A program made the position numbers and the translations under genes. This document shows positions 1 to 7,708 of a stretch of 10,392 bases of DNA, piece after piece (the first letter of the stretch is position 1; each line of letters starts with the position of its first letter). The notes beneath the pieces are model-generated. The model saw only the letters and a program-made list of their open reading frames with translations, did not search any database and was not told the DNA's origin. The DNA comes from Ignavibacteria bacterium (GTDB lineage: Bacteria; Bacteroidota; Ignavibacteria; Ignavibacteriales; Melioribacteraceae): contig QILJ01000281.1 of assembly GCA_003233295.1 (NCBI GenBank), positions 1 to 10,392 of the forward strand, read 5' to 3'.

Positions 1-44
1 AGCAGTATTACTATTAATATCATTGATCTTACTAATGTTTTCAT
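1..44 (-). CDS. Start of a probable cell-division gene, ftsW position (partial)
   Basis: An ATG at 44-42 overlaps the murD stop as ATGA and opens a frame that runs 14 codons without a stop to the window edge. The visible residues are MKTLVRSMILIVIL: a short basic start followed by a hydrophobic stretch, as at the beginning of a membrane protein. In dcw clusters the gene after murD is normally ftsW, the septal SEDS-family peptidoglycan glycosyltransferase that works with FtsI. A purine-rich AGAGAG lies at 59-54, nine bases before the ATG, and may help initiation. The gene identity comes from gene order and the hydrophobic start only. Too little sequence is present to recognise a family motif, so no symbol is given. 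Confidence 0.6.
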   Translation of the reverse strand, partial: MKTLVRSMILIVIL

Positions 45-1390
45 ATTGATAAACTCTCTACTGCTTTTTTAAATACTTCTCCTCTATGTTCATAATTTTT
101 AAACATATCAAAACTAGCGCATGCCGGTGATAGAAGAACAATATCTCCGCTGTCGGCTTCTTCCATTGCTTTATTCACACATGCTTCTAATGAATCCATC
201 TTATCAACTTGTACATAATTTTGAAAATAATCATAAACCTTTTCTGCCGATGAACCGATCGCAAAGATCTTTTTCACATTTTTTTTAACCAGATCTCTTA
301 TTCTGCTGTAGTCGTTTCCTTTATCCTTACCGCCAAGTATAAGGTATATTGGCTTTTTAAAGCTGCGAAGTGCATACCAAACCGATTCGACATTTGTAGC
401 TTTCGAATCATTCACGAATTCAATTCCTCTGATAACCTTAACCAATTCCAATCTATGTTCAACGCCGGTAAATGAGCTTACAGCTTTTAGAATACTGTCA
501 TTATCTATTCCAAGAAGTTTTGCAGCAGTTATAACTGAAAGAGCGTTATAACGATTGTGCTCACCTCGCAGAGTTATATATTTAGTGCTTCCAACTTCAA
601 TGGTTTCATCATCATGATTGAAGTATATGATTTCATCATCGATGTAACAACCGTCCTCGGTCAAAGGCGCTAATGAAATTCCGTAACAGCCTCTACTTCT
701 TTTACGGAAACTGCTTACAACTTTATCATCAGCGTTAAAAATAAAAAAATCATCGTCATCCTGGTTCTTTGCTATCTGGAATTTGGACCCGACATAATAA
801 TCGAAGTTGTCTTCATATCTATCTAAGTGATCCGGAGTAATATTCAAGATAATAGCAAACTTTGGTTTGAACGTTTCTATATGATCCAATTGGAAACTAG
901 AAACTTCCAGCATTACGAATTCATCTTCTTGAATATCCAATACGATATCGGAAAAAGCGATCCCAATATTCCCTGCCAGTTTAGCTTTCTTCCCGCATCT
1001 ATTCAAAACATGTTCGCAAAGACTTGTTGTAGTGGTCTTACCGTTTGTACCGGTAATTGCAATTATAGTACCTTTATTGAACCACGATGCAAATTCTAAT
1101 TCGCTAATAATTTTAATGTCTTTTTCAACTGCCTCACTCAGAACTTTGGAATTTGACGGAACGCCAGGACTAGTAATTACATAGTCACAATTAAAAACCC
1201 TGTCCGTGTGTCCGCCTATTTCATATTCAATTCCCAGTTCATCAAGTTCTTGCAATCTTTCCCTATCAATATCGGTAGAAAGATCACTAACAAACGGAAC
1301 AGCGCCAAGTTTTTTTGCAAGCTTAGCAACAGCAATACCGCTTATAACGGCACCTAAAATTGTTATATTTTGACCTGATATATTTTTCAT
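41..1390 (-). CDS. murD: UDP-N-acetylmuramoyl-L-alanine--D-glutamate ligase
   Basis: This is a cytoplasmic Mur ligase that adds D-glutamate to UDP-MurNAc-L-Ala using ATP. The 449-residue length is normal for MurD. An N-terminal Rossmann-like UDP-binding domain starts with ILGAVISGIAVAKL (11-24). The ATP-binding P-loop is ITGTNGKTTT (112-121). LEVSSFQLD (161-169) and ITPDHLDRY (184-192) are the central-domain metal and nucleotide motifs. Lys203 in YYVGSKFQI is the likely carbamylated lysine. The C-terminal domain carries NDSKATN (327-333), LGGKDKG (352-358) and SPACASFDMF (421-430), the last being highly characteristic of MurD. The start codon overlaps the mraY stop as ATGA (1390-1387), and its own stop overlaps the next start in the same way, so translation is probably coupled at both ends. 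No clear Shine-Dalgarno sequence precedes it. No key residue appears to be missing. Confidence 0.97.
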   Translation of the reverse strand: MKNISGQNITILGAVISGIAVAKLAKKLGAVPFVSDLSTDIDRERLQELDELGIEYEIGGHTDRVFNCDYVITSPGVPSNSKVLSEAVEKDIKIISELEFASWFNKGTIIAITGTNGKTTTTSLCEHVLNRCGKKAKLAGNIGIAFSDIVLDIQEDEFVMLEVSSFQLDHIETFKPKFAIILNITPDHLDRYEDNFDYYVGSKFQIAKNQDDDDFFIFNADDKVVSSFRKRSRGCYGISLAPLTEDGCYIDDEIIYFNHDDETIEVGSTKYITLRGEHNRYNALSVITAAKLLGIDNDSILKAVSSFTGVEHRLELVKVIRGIEFVNDSKATNVESVWYALRSFKKPIYLILGGKDKGNDYSRIRDLVKKNVKKIFAIGSSAEKVYDYFQNYVQVDKMDSLEACVNKAMEEADSGDIVLLSPACASFDMFKNYEHRGEVFKKAVESLSI

Positions 1391-2496
1391 CTTATCTTAA
1401 ATGAAGCTAAACTGATAATTGCTAAAATTATTGTAACTATGTAAAACCGCATTACGATTTTTGGTTCAGCCCAACCCAGCATCTCATAGTGATGATGGAT
1501 TGGAGCCATTTTAAAAACTCTTTTTCCAACACCGAATTTCTTTTTTGTGTATTTGAAATAGAGCCGCTGTATTATCACAGAAAGTGTCTCTATAAAAAAT
1601 ACTCCGCCTAAAATGGGTATCAGCAGTTCTTTTTTTATAAGGATCGCTATTACTCCAAATGCTCCGCCAAGAGCAAGCGATCCGGTATCGCCCATAAATA
1701 TTTGAGCCGGATAAAAGTTAAACCATAAGAACCCTAAACCTGCGCCTATTATCGCCGCGATGAATACAGTCAGTTCCCCAGAACCGGGCAGATAAATTAT
1801 ATTTAAATAATCCGACCAAATTATATTACCCGATACATAACTCATAACTGCCAGCGCAAGCATAACAAAAGTGATCGTACCCATTGCTAATCCGTCCAAA
1901 CCATCGGTTAAATTAACGGCGTTTGATGTCGCAGTTATTATAAATATAACCATCGGTATATAGAGATACGAAAAATCCCAATTCATGTTTTTGAAAAACG
2001 GTAAAGTTGTCTGAGTGTTGTACTCAGCAAACTCAGGCAAATAGTAAATTGCAAAACCAACTACTAACCCGACAATAATTTGTCCGAGTAGTTTGTAGCG
2101 AGCTATTAAACCTTGCGGAAATTTTTTAACTACTTTGAGATAATCATCAACAAAACCGACAAAGCCCAAGAAAAGTGTACCGAACAACGCAAGCAGAATA
2201 TATGCGCTTTTCAAGTCACTCCATAGTAGAACAGGAATCACAATTGACAAAAGAATAATTAGCCCGCCCATCGTAGGTGTACCGGCTTTCTGTAAATGCG
2301 ACTGCGGTCCTTCTGCTCTAATAGTTTCGCCTATCTGTTTTTTCTTAAGCAGATTAATGATCTTCGGTCCCACAAAAAATGCTATAAATAAAGCGGTTAT
2401 AGCCGAAATGGAAGAGCGAAAAGTCAAATACTTGAACACACCGAATCCCGGCGGTGATAGTAGTTTTTCGATATAATCAAATAGATAGTAAAACAT
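1387..2496 (-). CDS. mraY: Phospho-N-acetylmuramoyl-pentapeptide-transferase
   Basis: This integral membrane enzyme transfers phospho-MurNAc-pentapeptide from UDP to undecaprenyl phosphate, making lipid I on the inner face of the cytoplasmic membrane. The 369-residue protein has about ten hydrophobic segments, as expected for MraY. All family signatures are visible: GPQSHLQKAGTPTMGG (63-78), the Asp pair in FVDDY (115-119), NAVNLTDGLDGLA (192-204), FMGDTGSLALGG (267-278) and the APIHHHYE loop (331-338). The aspartates of the second, third and fourth motifs and the HHH triad make up the known Mg2+ and substrate site. The start overlaps the murF stop by one base (TAATG, 2498-2494). An AGGA lies about 13 bases upstream, too far to be a convincing ribosome site, so reinitiation after murF is likely. 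The following murD start overlaps its stop by 4 bases. Confidence 0.98.
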   Translation of the reverse strand: MFYYLFDYIEKLLSPPGFGVFKYLTFRSSISAITALFIAFFVGPKIINLLKKKQIGETIRAEGPQSHLQKAGTPTMGGLIILLSIVIPVLLWSDLKSAYILLALFGTLFLGFVGFVDDYLKVVKKFPQGLIARYKLLGQIIVGLVVGFAIYYLPEFAEYNTQTTLPFFKNMNWDFSYLYIPMVIFIITATSNAVNLTDGLDGLAMGTITFVMLALAVMSYVSGNIIWSDYLNIIYLPGSGELTVFIAAIIGAGLGFLWFNFYPAQIFMGDTGSLALGGAFGVIAILIKKELLIPILGGVFFIETLSVIIQRLYFKYTKKKFGVGKRVFKMAPIHHHYEMLGWAEPKIVMRFYIVTIILAIISLASFKIR

Positions 2497-3881
2497 TATG
2501 CAGCTTTGTTCCTAATCTGTTCCGCAAATTCTTCCATCTTCATTCCGCGTGAGCCTTTTACCAAAATCACTTGATCGGAAAAATTATTTTTATTTATGAA
2601 TGATTTTAGCGCTCGCCTATTTTTAAAGTAATTTATATTTATACTCGTATTAATCTTCTTCAATTCCTTATCAAGATGGCTCATCAATTTCCCGATCATC
2701 ATGACATTACTGATTTTATTCTTTGTGATCAATACTGCTAAACTTTTATGATACGTAACTGCTTGACTCCCAAGTTCAAACATATCGCCGATAATTATAG
2801 TCTTAACTTTGTAAGACTTTATCCCTTTAAGTAGGATTATCGCTGCTTCCATTGATGTGGGATTGGCGTTATATGTATCGTCAATCAGCATCATGTTATC
2901 AAACTTTTGTACGGACAATCTTCCGGGAATTTGTTTTAGTTTACTCACACCCGACTTGATATGCTTAATCGAAAGTTTTAAGTGCTGTGCAACGGCAACG
3001 GCAGCCAAAACATTCTGAGCATTGGCTCTACCATAGATCGGCAAAGTAACTTCATAATTTCTGGTTTTATATGAAACGCTTAACTTAGTTCTTCCGTCTT
3101 CCGTGTAGCCGGTAATTTTACCTTTAACATCACATTTTCCTTTGAATCCAAATGTAACTTTACTGCTGATCTTTTTCGTGTTCTTCTTGATTATCACGGT
3201 GTCATTATTAACGAAGATAACCCCGTTATTTACCAGAGTTGAATTTAACAAAGCGCTTTTTTCTTTATAAACACCGTCTTGATCAATTAAATATTCTAAG
3301 TGTGAATCGCCTATGTTTGTTATCAAAGCATAATCGGGACTTGCTATTTCAGCTGTATATTTTATTTCGTTAAAATGGTTCGTCCCATGTTCAAGAATTA
3401 AAACTTCGCAGCTTGATTTTGTTGAGAGTATTGTAAGCGGCACACCAATATGATTGTTATTATTTGCTATACTTTTCTCTGTTTTGAATTTCTCACTTAA
3501 AAAAGTTGCTAATATCTCTTTAGTTGTTGTTTTGCCGTTGCTTCCGGTAATGGAAATTACCTTTGCCTTTAATTTTGATCTCCATATATGAGCTAACTCT
3601 CCATAAGCTTTGATCGTATTCGGCACTGTAATTATCGGAACATTTATATGATCAAAATCTTTTAGATTACGTTTATTAATTACTATTGCCGATGCGCCTT
3701 TATTTACAGCTTCATCAATGAATTTATGACCGTCAAACTTTGCACCTTTGATAGCAACAAAAAGAGAATTCTTCCTAATATTTCGTGTATCTGTTGAAAC
3801 CGAGGAAACAGCTTTAAATTCTGTCGGATTATAGATCACAGATCCGTTAATATTGAATATGTCAGATAAGGTAATCTTCAT
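2496..3881 (-). CDS. murF: UDP-N-acetylmuramoyl-tripeptide--D-alanyl-D-alanine ligase
   Basis: MurF adds the D-Ala-D-Ala dipeptide to complete UDP-MurNAc-pentapeptide in the cytoplasm. The 461-residue protein has the N-terminal MurF domain, a P-loop ITGSNGKTTT (111-120), NNNNHIGVPLTIL (140-152), ITNIGDSHLEYL (187-198), DDTYNANPTSMEAA (334-347) and KGSRGMKMEE (442-451), all standard for the family. The region usually read as E-M/L-G-x-N-H is EHGTNH (164-169), with His at the hydrophobic position. Two in-frame ATGs are available, at 3887 and 3881. I chose 3881. It overlaps the murE stop as TAATG, like its neighbours murE and mraY, and GGAAGA at 3893-3888 sits six bases before it. That same GGAAGA would touch the 3887 ATG. 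The 3887 start would add only two residues (Met-Leu). Confidence 0.96.
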   Translation of the reverse strand: MKITLSDIFNINGSVIYNPTEFKAVSSVSTDTRNIRKNSLFVAIKGAKFDGHKFIDEAVNKGASAIVINKRNLKDFDHINVPIITVPNTIKAYGELAHIWRSKLKAKVISITGSNGKTTTKEILATFLSEKFKTEKSIANNNNHIGVPLTILSTKSSCEVLILEHGTNHFNEIKYTAEIASPDYALITNIGDSHLEYLIDQDGVYKEKSALLNSTLVNNGVIFVNNDTVIIKKNTKKISSKVTFGFKGKCDVKGKITGYTEDGRTKLSVSYKTRNYEVTLPIYGRANAQNVLAAVAVAQHLKLSIKHIKSGVSKLKQIPGRLSVQKFDNMMLIDDTYNANPTSMEAAIILLKGIKSYKVKTIIIGDMFELGSQAVTYHKSLAVLITKNKISNVMMIGKLMSHLDKELKKINTSININYFKNRRALKSFINKNNFSDQVILVKGSRGMKMEEFAEQIRNKAA

Positions 3882-5353
3882 TAACATTCTTCCAAATATT
3901 TGATAGCTGTTTCTTTGTCGGAGAAGTGACTTTTTACTCCATTAATAATTTGATAATCCTCATGACCCTTGCCGGCAATAAGTATAACGGCATTTTCTTC
4001 AGAATCACAGATCGCGTTTTTAATTGCCTCCTCTCGATCAGGATTCACAACAACACCGCTGTCTCCAATTCCTTCCATTATATCTTCGATGATTTTCAGC
4101 GGGTCTTCCGATCTCGGATTATCAGAAGTGACATATACTTTATCACTCAACTCACTAGCAATTGTACCCATAATCGGACGCTTGAATTTATCTCTGTCAC
4201 CGCCGCAGCCAAAAACCGTGTATATTGGTCTTTCCCCTTTTACTATATGATGAACAGACTCTAAAGCTTTCTGTAAACTATCTGCCGTATGCGAATAATC
4301 AACTATGACGTTTTTGGAACCTTTGCTCACTACTTCAAATCTGCCGGGTACTTGCGGCGTAGTTTCGATACCTTCTAAAACTTTTTCAGGCATTACACCT
4401 TCCAGCAAACCTACGGCAGCGGCAGCTGTAGCATTATAGCTATTGAATTTCCCAATCAATTTTGTACTTACTTTATAAGAATTCTGCAGATATGATAAAT
4501 CGAATGAGGTTCCATTCAAGTCGAACTGAACATTACTGATCAAGAACATTGCATCATCAACTGTCCCGTATGAAAATAGCTCGCTTTGATTCTCTTTCAA
4601 AAGCTGCTGCCAATGCTCATCATCTTTGTTGAAAATTATTCTACCGCTTGGTTTCATTGAATCAAACAAAATTTTCTTTGCTTCAAGATAATGATCAAAA
4701 TCAGAATGGAAATCCAAATGATCGGAAGTAATATTTGTAAACACCGCAAAATCAAAATCCAATCCGTAAACCCTATCAAGAGCGAGAGAGTGTGATGAAA
4801 CTTCCATCACACAATGAGTATAATTTGCATCAACCATTTCTCTCATGTATTGATTTATCTTGTTTGATTCCGGTGTAGTAAGAGTTGACTCAATCGTAGA
4901 ACTGCCTATATAATTGGAGATAGTTCCGAGCAGTCCGGTTTTATACCCGGCAGTTTCTAATATTTTCTTTATATAAAAGGCTGTTGTCGTTTTTCCGTTT
5001 GAACCGGTTATTCCAATTAACTTAAGCTCTCGTGAAGGATCCCCATAAAGATTGCACGATAACTCTGCAAAGGCTCTCCTGCTATTATTCACTACTATTT
5101 TCACTACATCGTTCTGAAGGAAAAGTGCATCCGGAATTTCGCCATTATCTTCCATCACAACAGCTTTGGCGCCTTTACTAATTGCATCAGGAATGAATTT
5201 TCGTCCGTCGGTCTTGAAGCCCTTGATAGCCACGAAGATAGATTTATCATTCACTTCTGCCGAGTTGTTGGTAATATTATTGACCTCCTTAAATTCAGGA
5301 GCACCGATAACACTTACAACTTGAACGCTATTTATTAACTGATCCAATTTCAT
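3881..5353 (-). CDS. murE: UDP-N-acetylmuramoyl-L-alanyl-D-glutamate--2,6-diaminopimelate ligase
   Basis: MurE adds the third amino acid of the peptidoglycan stem peptide in the cytoplasm. The 490-residue protein shows the ATP loop GITGSNGKTTT (114-124), TTPES (159-163), MEVSSHSLALDRV (183-195), FTNITSDHLDFH (205-216) and Lys226 in EAKKILF, the likely carbamylated lysine. DNPRSEDP (411-418) and GKGHEDY (461-467) lie in the C-terminal domain. In characterised MurE enzymes the DNPR motif marks meso-diaminopimelate as substrate, while lysine-adding enzymes have a different sequence there. I therefore infer a DAP-type cell wall. The start overlaps the ftsI stop by one base (TAATG, 5355-5351) with no strong Shine-Dalgarno sequence before it, so coupled reinitiation is probable. 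Its stop overlaps murF in the same way. Confidence 0.97.
   Translation of the reverse strand: MKLDQLINSVQVVSVIGAPEFKEVNNITNNSAEVNDKSIFVAIKGFKTDGRKFIPDAISKGAKAVVMEDNGEIPDALFLQNDVVKIVVNNSRRAFAELSCNLYGDPSRELKLIGITGSNGKTTTAFYIKKILETAGYKTGLLGTISNYIGSSTIESTLTTPESNKINQYMREMVDANYTHCVMEVSSHSLALDRVYGLDFDFAVFTNITSDHLDFHSDFDHYLEAKKILFDSMKPSGRIIFNKDDEHWQQLLKENQSELFSYGTVDDAMFLISNVQFDLNGTSFDLSYLQNSYKVSTKLIGKFNSYNATAAAAVGLLEGVMPEKVLEGIETTPQVPGRFEVVSKGSKNVIVDYSHTADSLQKALESVHHIVKGERPIYTVFGCGGDRDKFKRPIMGTIASELSDKVYVTSDNPRSEDPLKIIEDIMEGIGDSGVVVNPDREEAIKNAICDSEENAVILIAGKGHEDYQIINGVKSHFSDKETAIKYLEEC
3888..3893 (-). promoter_or_regulatory. Ribosome binding site that fixes the murF start
   Basis: GGAAGA reads on the minus strand inside the last codons of murE, ending six bases before the ATG at 3881. 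It is the only well-placed Shine-Dalgarno sequence among the coupled dcw starts in this window, and it favours 3881 over the in-frame ATG at 3887. Confidence 0.6.
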
Positions 5354-7365
5354 TAATTAATTCGTACTTTATTTTTTAAGTTCGGATTTTCGCATTTTAT
5401 CACGCAGACCAATCCATCTTTGATCTTTGTATTCGGCTTAATGCTCTGTGAAACAACCGTACCGCTTCCTTCCGCTTTATATTGGATGCCAAGATCATGT
5501 AGAATTTTGATCGCTTCTCTTTTTGTAAAATTATTTAAGTTCGGCATAACGGTTGAGTCAACAGAATACTTTTTCTTTTTACCAGAATTTGGGAATAAGA
5601 CTCTTTGCTCCGGTAAGTTAGAAGTAACAAATATATCTTTATTCTGCTGCAGCTTTAACTTAGGCGCTATTTCATGTTTGTTGTTAGGAACTTCTTTTTT
5701 AATTTCAGTTCCATCGTTGTCTAAAATCCGTTTTGCAACTTCATGGAAGATCGGTGCAGCAACTTTACCGCCATATCTGCCTATCTTAGGTGAACTGACA
5801 ACTATCAGAATAAGTATCTGCGGATTTTCAACCGGGAAAAATCCAACAAATGACGAATTATATTCCTTATTAGAATATCGTTTGTTAATTAACTTCTGCG
5901 AGGTTCCGGTCTTACCGCCGATTGACACGCCAGGTATGTAAGCTTCTGTTCCGGTTCCGTCCTCCACAACTTCTTTCATCATTTTTTTAACTCGATCAGA
6001 TGTTTTTTCCGTAACAACTCTTCTTATCTTCTTGGGTATAAATTCTTCAACAACATTTCCTCTTGAATCGGTTACCTGCTGAACAACATAAGGCTGCATC
6101 AGTTCGCCACCATTCACTAAGGCAGAATAAGCTAACGCAAGCTGCAGCGGAGTAACTGAAATTTCATATCCGAAAGAGATGAATTTTTTAGAGATCTTGG
6201 AATAGTACTTCGGCTTTTTCAGTAGTCCGGGTGTTTCTCCGGGTAGATCAACACATGTTAAACTGCCGAAACCATAATTACGAAGATATCTATAAAAAGT
6301 ATCTTCATCTATTCTGTCACTTAACTTGGCAATACCAACATTACTTGAATGCTGAATTATACCGGTCGAGGTCAAGTAATCATATTCATGCGTATCTCTT
6401 ATCGTTGCACCTTTAACTCTATAAACTCCGTTTTCAGTATTTATCTTTTCACTCTCATAAGTCAGATCTTCATTTAACAGAATTGACATTGTAAGCGGTT
6501 TAATGGTTGAACCAGGTTCGTATGTATCTGTAATCGATCGGTTTCTTCTTTTGTAACTTGGATATATATTATAATGCTTCGGATCATAATCAGGCTGATT
6601 TGTAAGTGCAAGTATCTCGCCGGTATTAGGGTTCAATATGATCCCCACGGCAGATTTACCTTTAAATTTGTTCAACCCTTTTTGAACTTCTGTCTCTAAT
6701 ATTTTCTGGTAAGTTTTATTAATCGTAAGCTTAACAGTATTACCTGGCACCGGTTTCCTGGAAAATTCTTGATTAACAGTAACCACTCTTCCCAGCACAT
6801 CATTCTCCATCAGTTTATAACCGTCGGTACCTGTTAATTTATCATCAAAATATTTTTCAACCCCCGAAACTCCAGCAAGTTTTCTATCAACATAACCCAA
6901 CACATGCGATGCAAGACTTCCGTAAGGATAAACTCTCGAGTAATCCTCAATCTGAAAGTACCCTTCAACAACAAATTCTGATAACTGCATCACGTTTTCC
7001 TTAACTGCTTTTTTTTCAAGACAAATGTTTTTTTTTGCACTGTTCAATAATCTCAAATAATGTTTCTTCTTTTTCCCGAATACTTTAGCAAATTTTGCAG
7101 CAATTCTTTCCTTCGCTTTTTTATTTGTCATCCTAGTATCGACAAAGAGAGAAACATCATCTTTAGTATAAGCAAGAATGTCATTGTTCCTGTCTGTAAT
7201 TAATCCCCTTTCTGCTTTGATCTTTACTGTTTTATTCTGTTGTTTCTCAGCAATCCGGGCATACCGTTCATGGTCGGCAACTTGTATATTGAATAATCTT
7301 CCGACTAATATCATGAGCACTAAGAATACAACTGCTATTACAATCAAGACTCTGGAGTTATTCAT
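5353..7365 (-). CDS. ftsI: Septal peptidoglycan D,D-transpeptidase (class B PBP) with PASTA domain
   Basis: This penicillin-binding protein crosslinks septal peptidoglycan in the periplasm. The 670 residues begin with a membrane anchor (about 6-22) followed by the PBP dimerisation domain, with RLFNIQ and AERGLITDRN (51-60) as its hallmark. The transpeptidase domain has all three active-site motifs: S286-T-I-K289 with the nucleophile serine, S340-S-N342, and K485-T-G487. A lysine-rich linker (about 555-600) leads to a single C-terminal PASTA domain (about 606-657, starting VMPNLNNFTKREAI). A PASTA tail is common in FtsI of Bacteroidota-like bacteria and in the Gram-positive SpoVD/PBP2x types. 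The gene order after ftsL and before murE supports the division role over an elongation PBP2. The start overlaps the ftsL stop by 8 bases. Runs of nine and eight adenines in the coding strand fall at 7036-7028 and 7016-7009. Confidence 0.95.
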   Translation of the reverse strand: MNNSRVLIVIAVVFLVLMILVGRLFNIQVADHERYARIAEKQQNKTVKIKAERGLITDRNNDILAYTKDDVSLFVDTRMTNKKAKERIAAKFAKVFGKKKKHYLRLLNSAKKNICLEKKAVKENVMQLSEFVVEGYFQIEDYSRVYPYGSLASHVLGYVDRKLAGVSGVEKYFDDKLTGTDGYKLMENDVLGRVVTVNQEFSRKPVPGNTVKLTINKTYQKILETEVQKGLNKFKGKSAVGIILNPNTGEILALTNQPDYDPKHYNIYPSYKRRNRSITDTYEPGSTIKPLTMSILLNEDLTYESEKINTENGVYRVKGATIRDTHEYDYLTSTGIIQHSSNVGIAKLSDRIDEDTFYRYLRNYGFGSLTCVDLPGETPGLLKKPKYYSKISKKFISFGYEISVTPLQLALAYSALVNGGELMQPYVVQQVTDSRGNVVEEFIPKKIRRVVTEKTSDRVKKMMKEVVEDGTGTEAYIPGVSIGGKTGTSQKLINKRYSNKEYNSSFVGFFPVENPQILILIVVSSPKIGRYGGKVAAPIFHEVAKRILDNDGTEIKKEVPNNKHEIAPKLKLQQNKDIFVTSNLPEQRVLFPNSGKKKKYSVDSTVMPNLNNFTKREAIKILHDLGIQYKAEGSGTVVSQSIKPNTKIKDGLVCVIKCENPNLKNKVRIN

Positions 7366-7708
7366 ACTTACTTTTAACTATTTTCTTGATCCTATTAATT
7401 TTTTCTTGACTAACAAATAATTGCTCCAATGGCTGCTCAATTCTGACCATTCCTAATCTCTCTGATGCGAGCTTAACAATCCTATCTTCCGACTGCAGCT
7501 TTTGTACCTCTGCAACCTTTGCTTCCAATCTATTTTGAATTGCACCGAGTTCTTGGTCCAGTAAATCAACTTCCTTAAGTAAATACCTGTTCTCCGTATG
7601 GAGCACAAGATAAATGAAGATTGCACCCACTATGGGTACAACTACATTTAATAAAATTCTTCCAAGAGATACTCTACTCTTAGATTTTTTTGTTCTTTTT
7701 TTCTTCAT
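7358..7708 (-). CDS. ftsL: FtsL-like divisome protein
   Basis: This is a small bitopic membrane protein of 116 residues. A very basic cytoplasmic start (MKKKRTKKSKSR) leads to one transmembrane segment (about 18-36). A heptad-like coiled-coil stretch follows (about 42-73), and then DRIVKLASERLGMV (75-88), which matches the FtsL/DivIC-type motif I-x-x-x-A-x-x-x-L-G-M. FtsL forms a complex with FtsB and FtsQ that recruits and activates FtsW/FtsI at the septum. Its place between rsmH and ftsI is the canonical one. Family members diverge strongly, so the call rests on topology, the LGM motif and position. The start overlaps the rsmH stop as ATGA (7708-7705), and its end overlaps ftsI by 8 bases, so all three are probably translated in a coupled way. 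Confidence 0.88.
   Translation of the reverse strand: MKKKRTKKSKSRVSLGRILLNVVVPIVGAIFIYLVLHTENRYLLKEVDLLDQELGAIQNRLEAKVAEVQKLQSEDRIVKLASERLGMVRIEQPLEQLFVSQEKINRIKKIVKSKYE

Noticed and set aside
827..1099. 90-codon plus-strand frame
   Set aside because: It is antisense to the murD central domain, with no domain or start signal.
1319..1360. MurD N-terminal loop GAVISG as a possible defect
   Set aside because: The glycine positions are kept and the residues between them vary in the family (Escherichia coli MurD also lacks a basic residue there), so it is not evidence of altered function.
3926..4264. Overlapping 112- and 93-codon open frames on the plus strand
   Set aside because: Both are antisense to the conserved C-terminal domain of murE, with low-complexity translations and no initiation signals.
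5420..5941. 173-codon open frame on the plus strand
   Set aside because: It lies entirely antisense to the well-supported ftsI 3' half, shows no recognisable domain or ribosome site, and is explained as a shadow of that gene.
7178..7420. 80-codon plus-strand frame across the ftsI-ftsL junction
   Set aside because: It is antisense to two real genes. Its hydrophobic look comes from the complement of the ftsI membrane anchor region.
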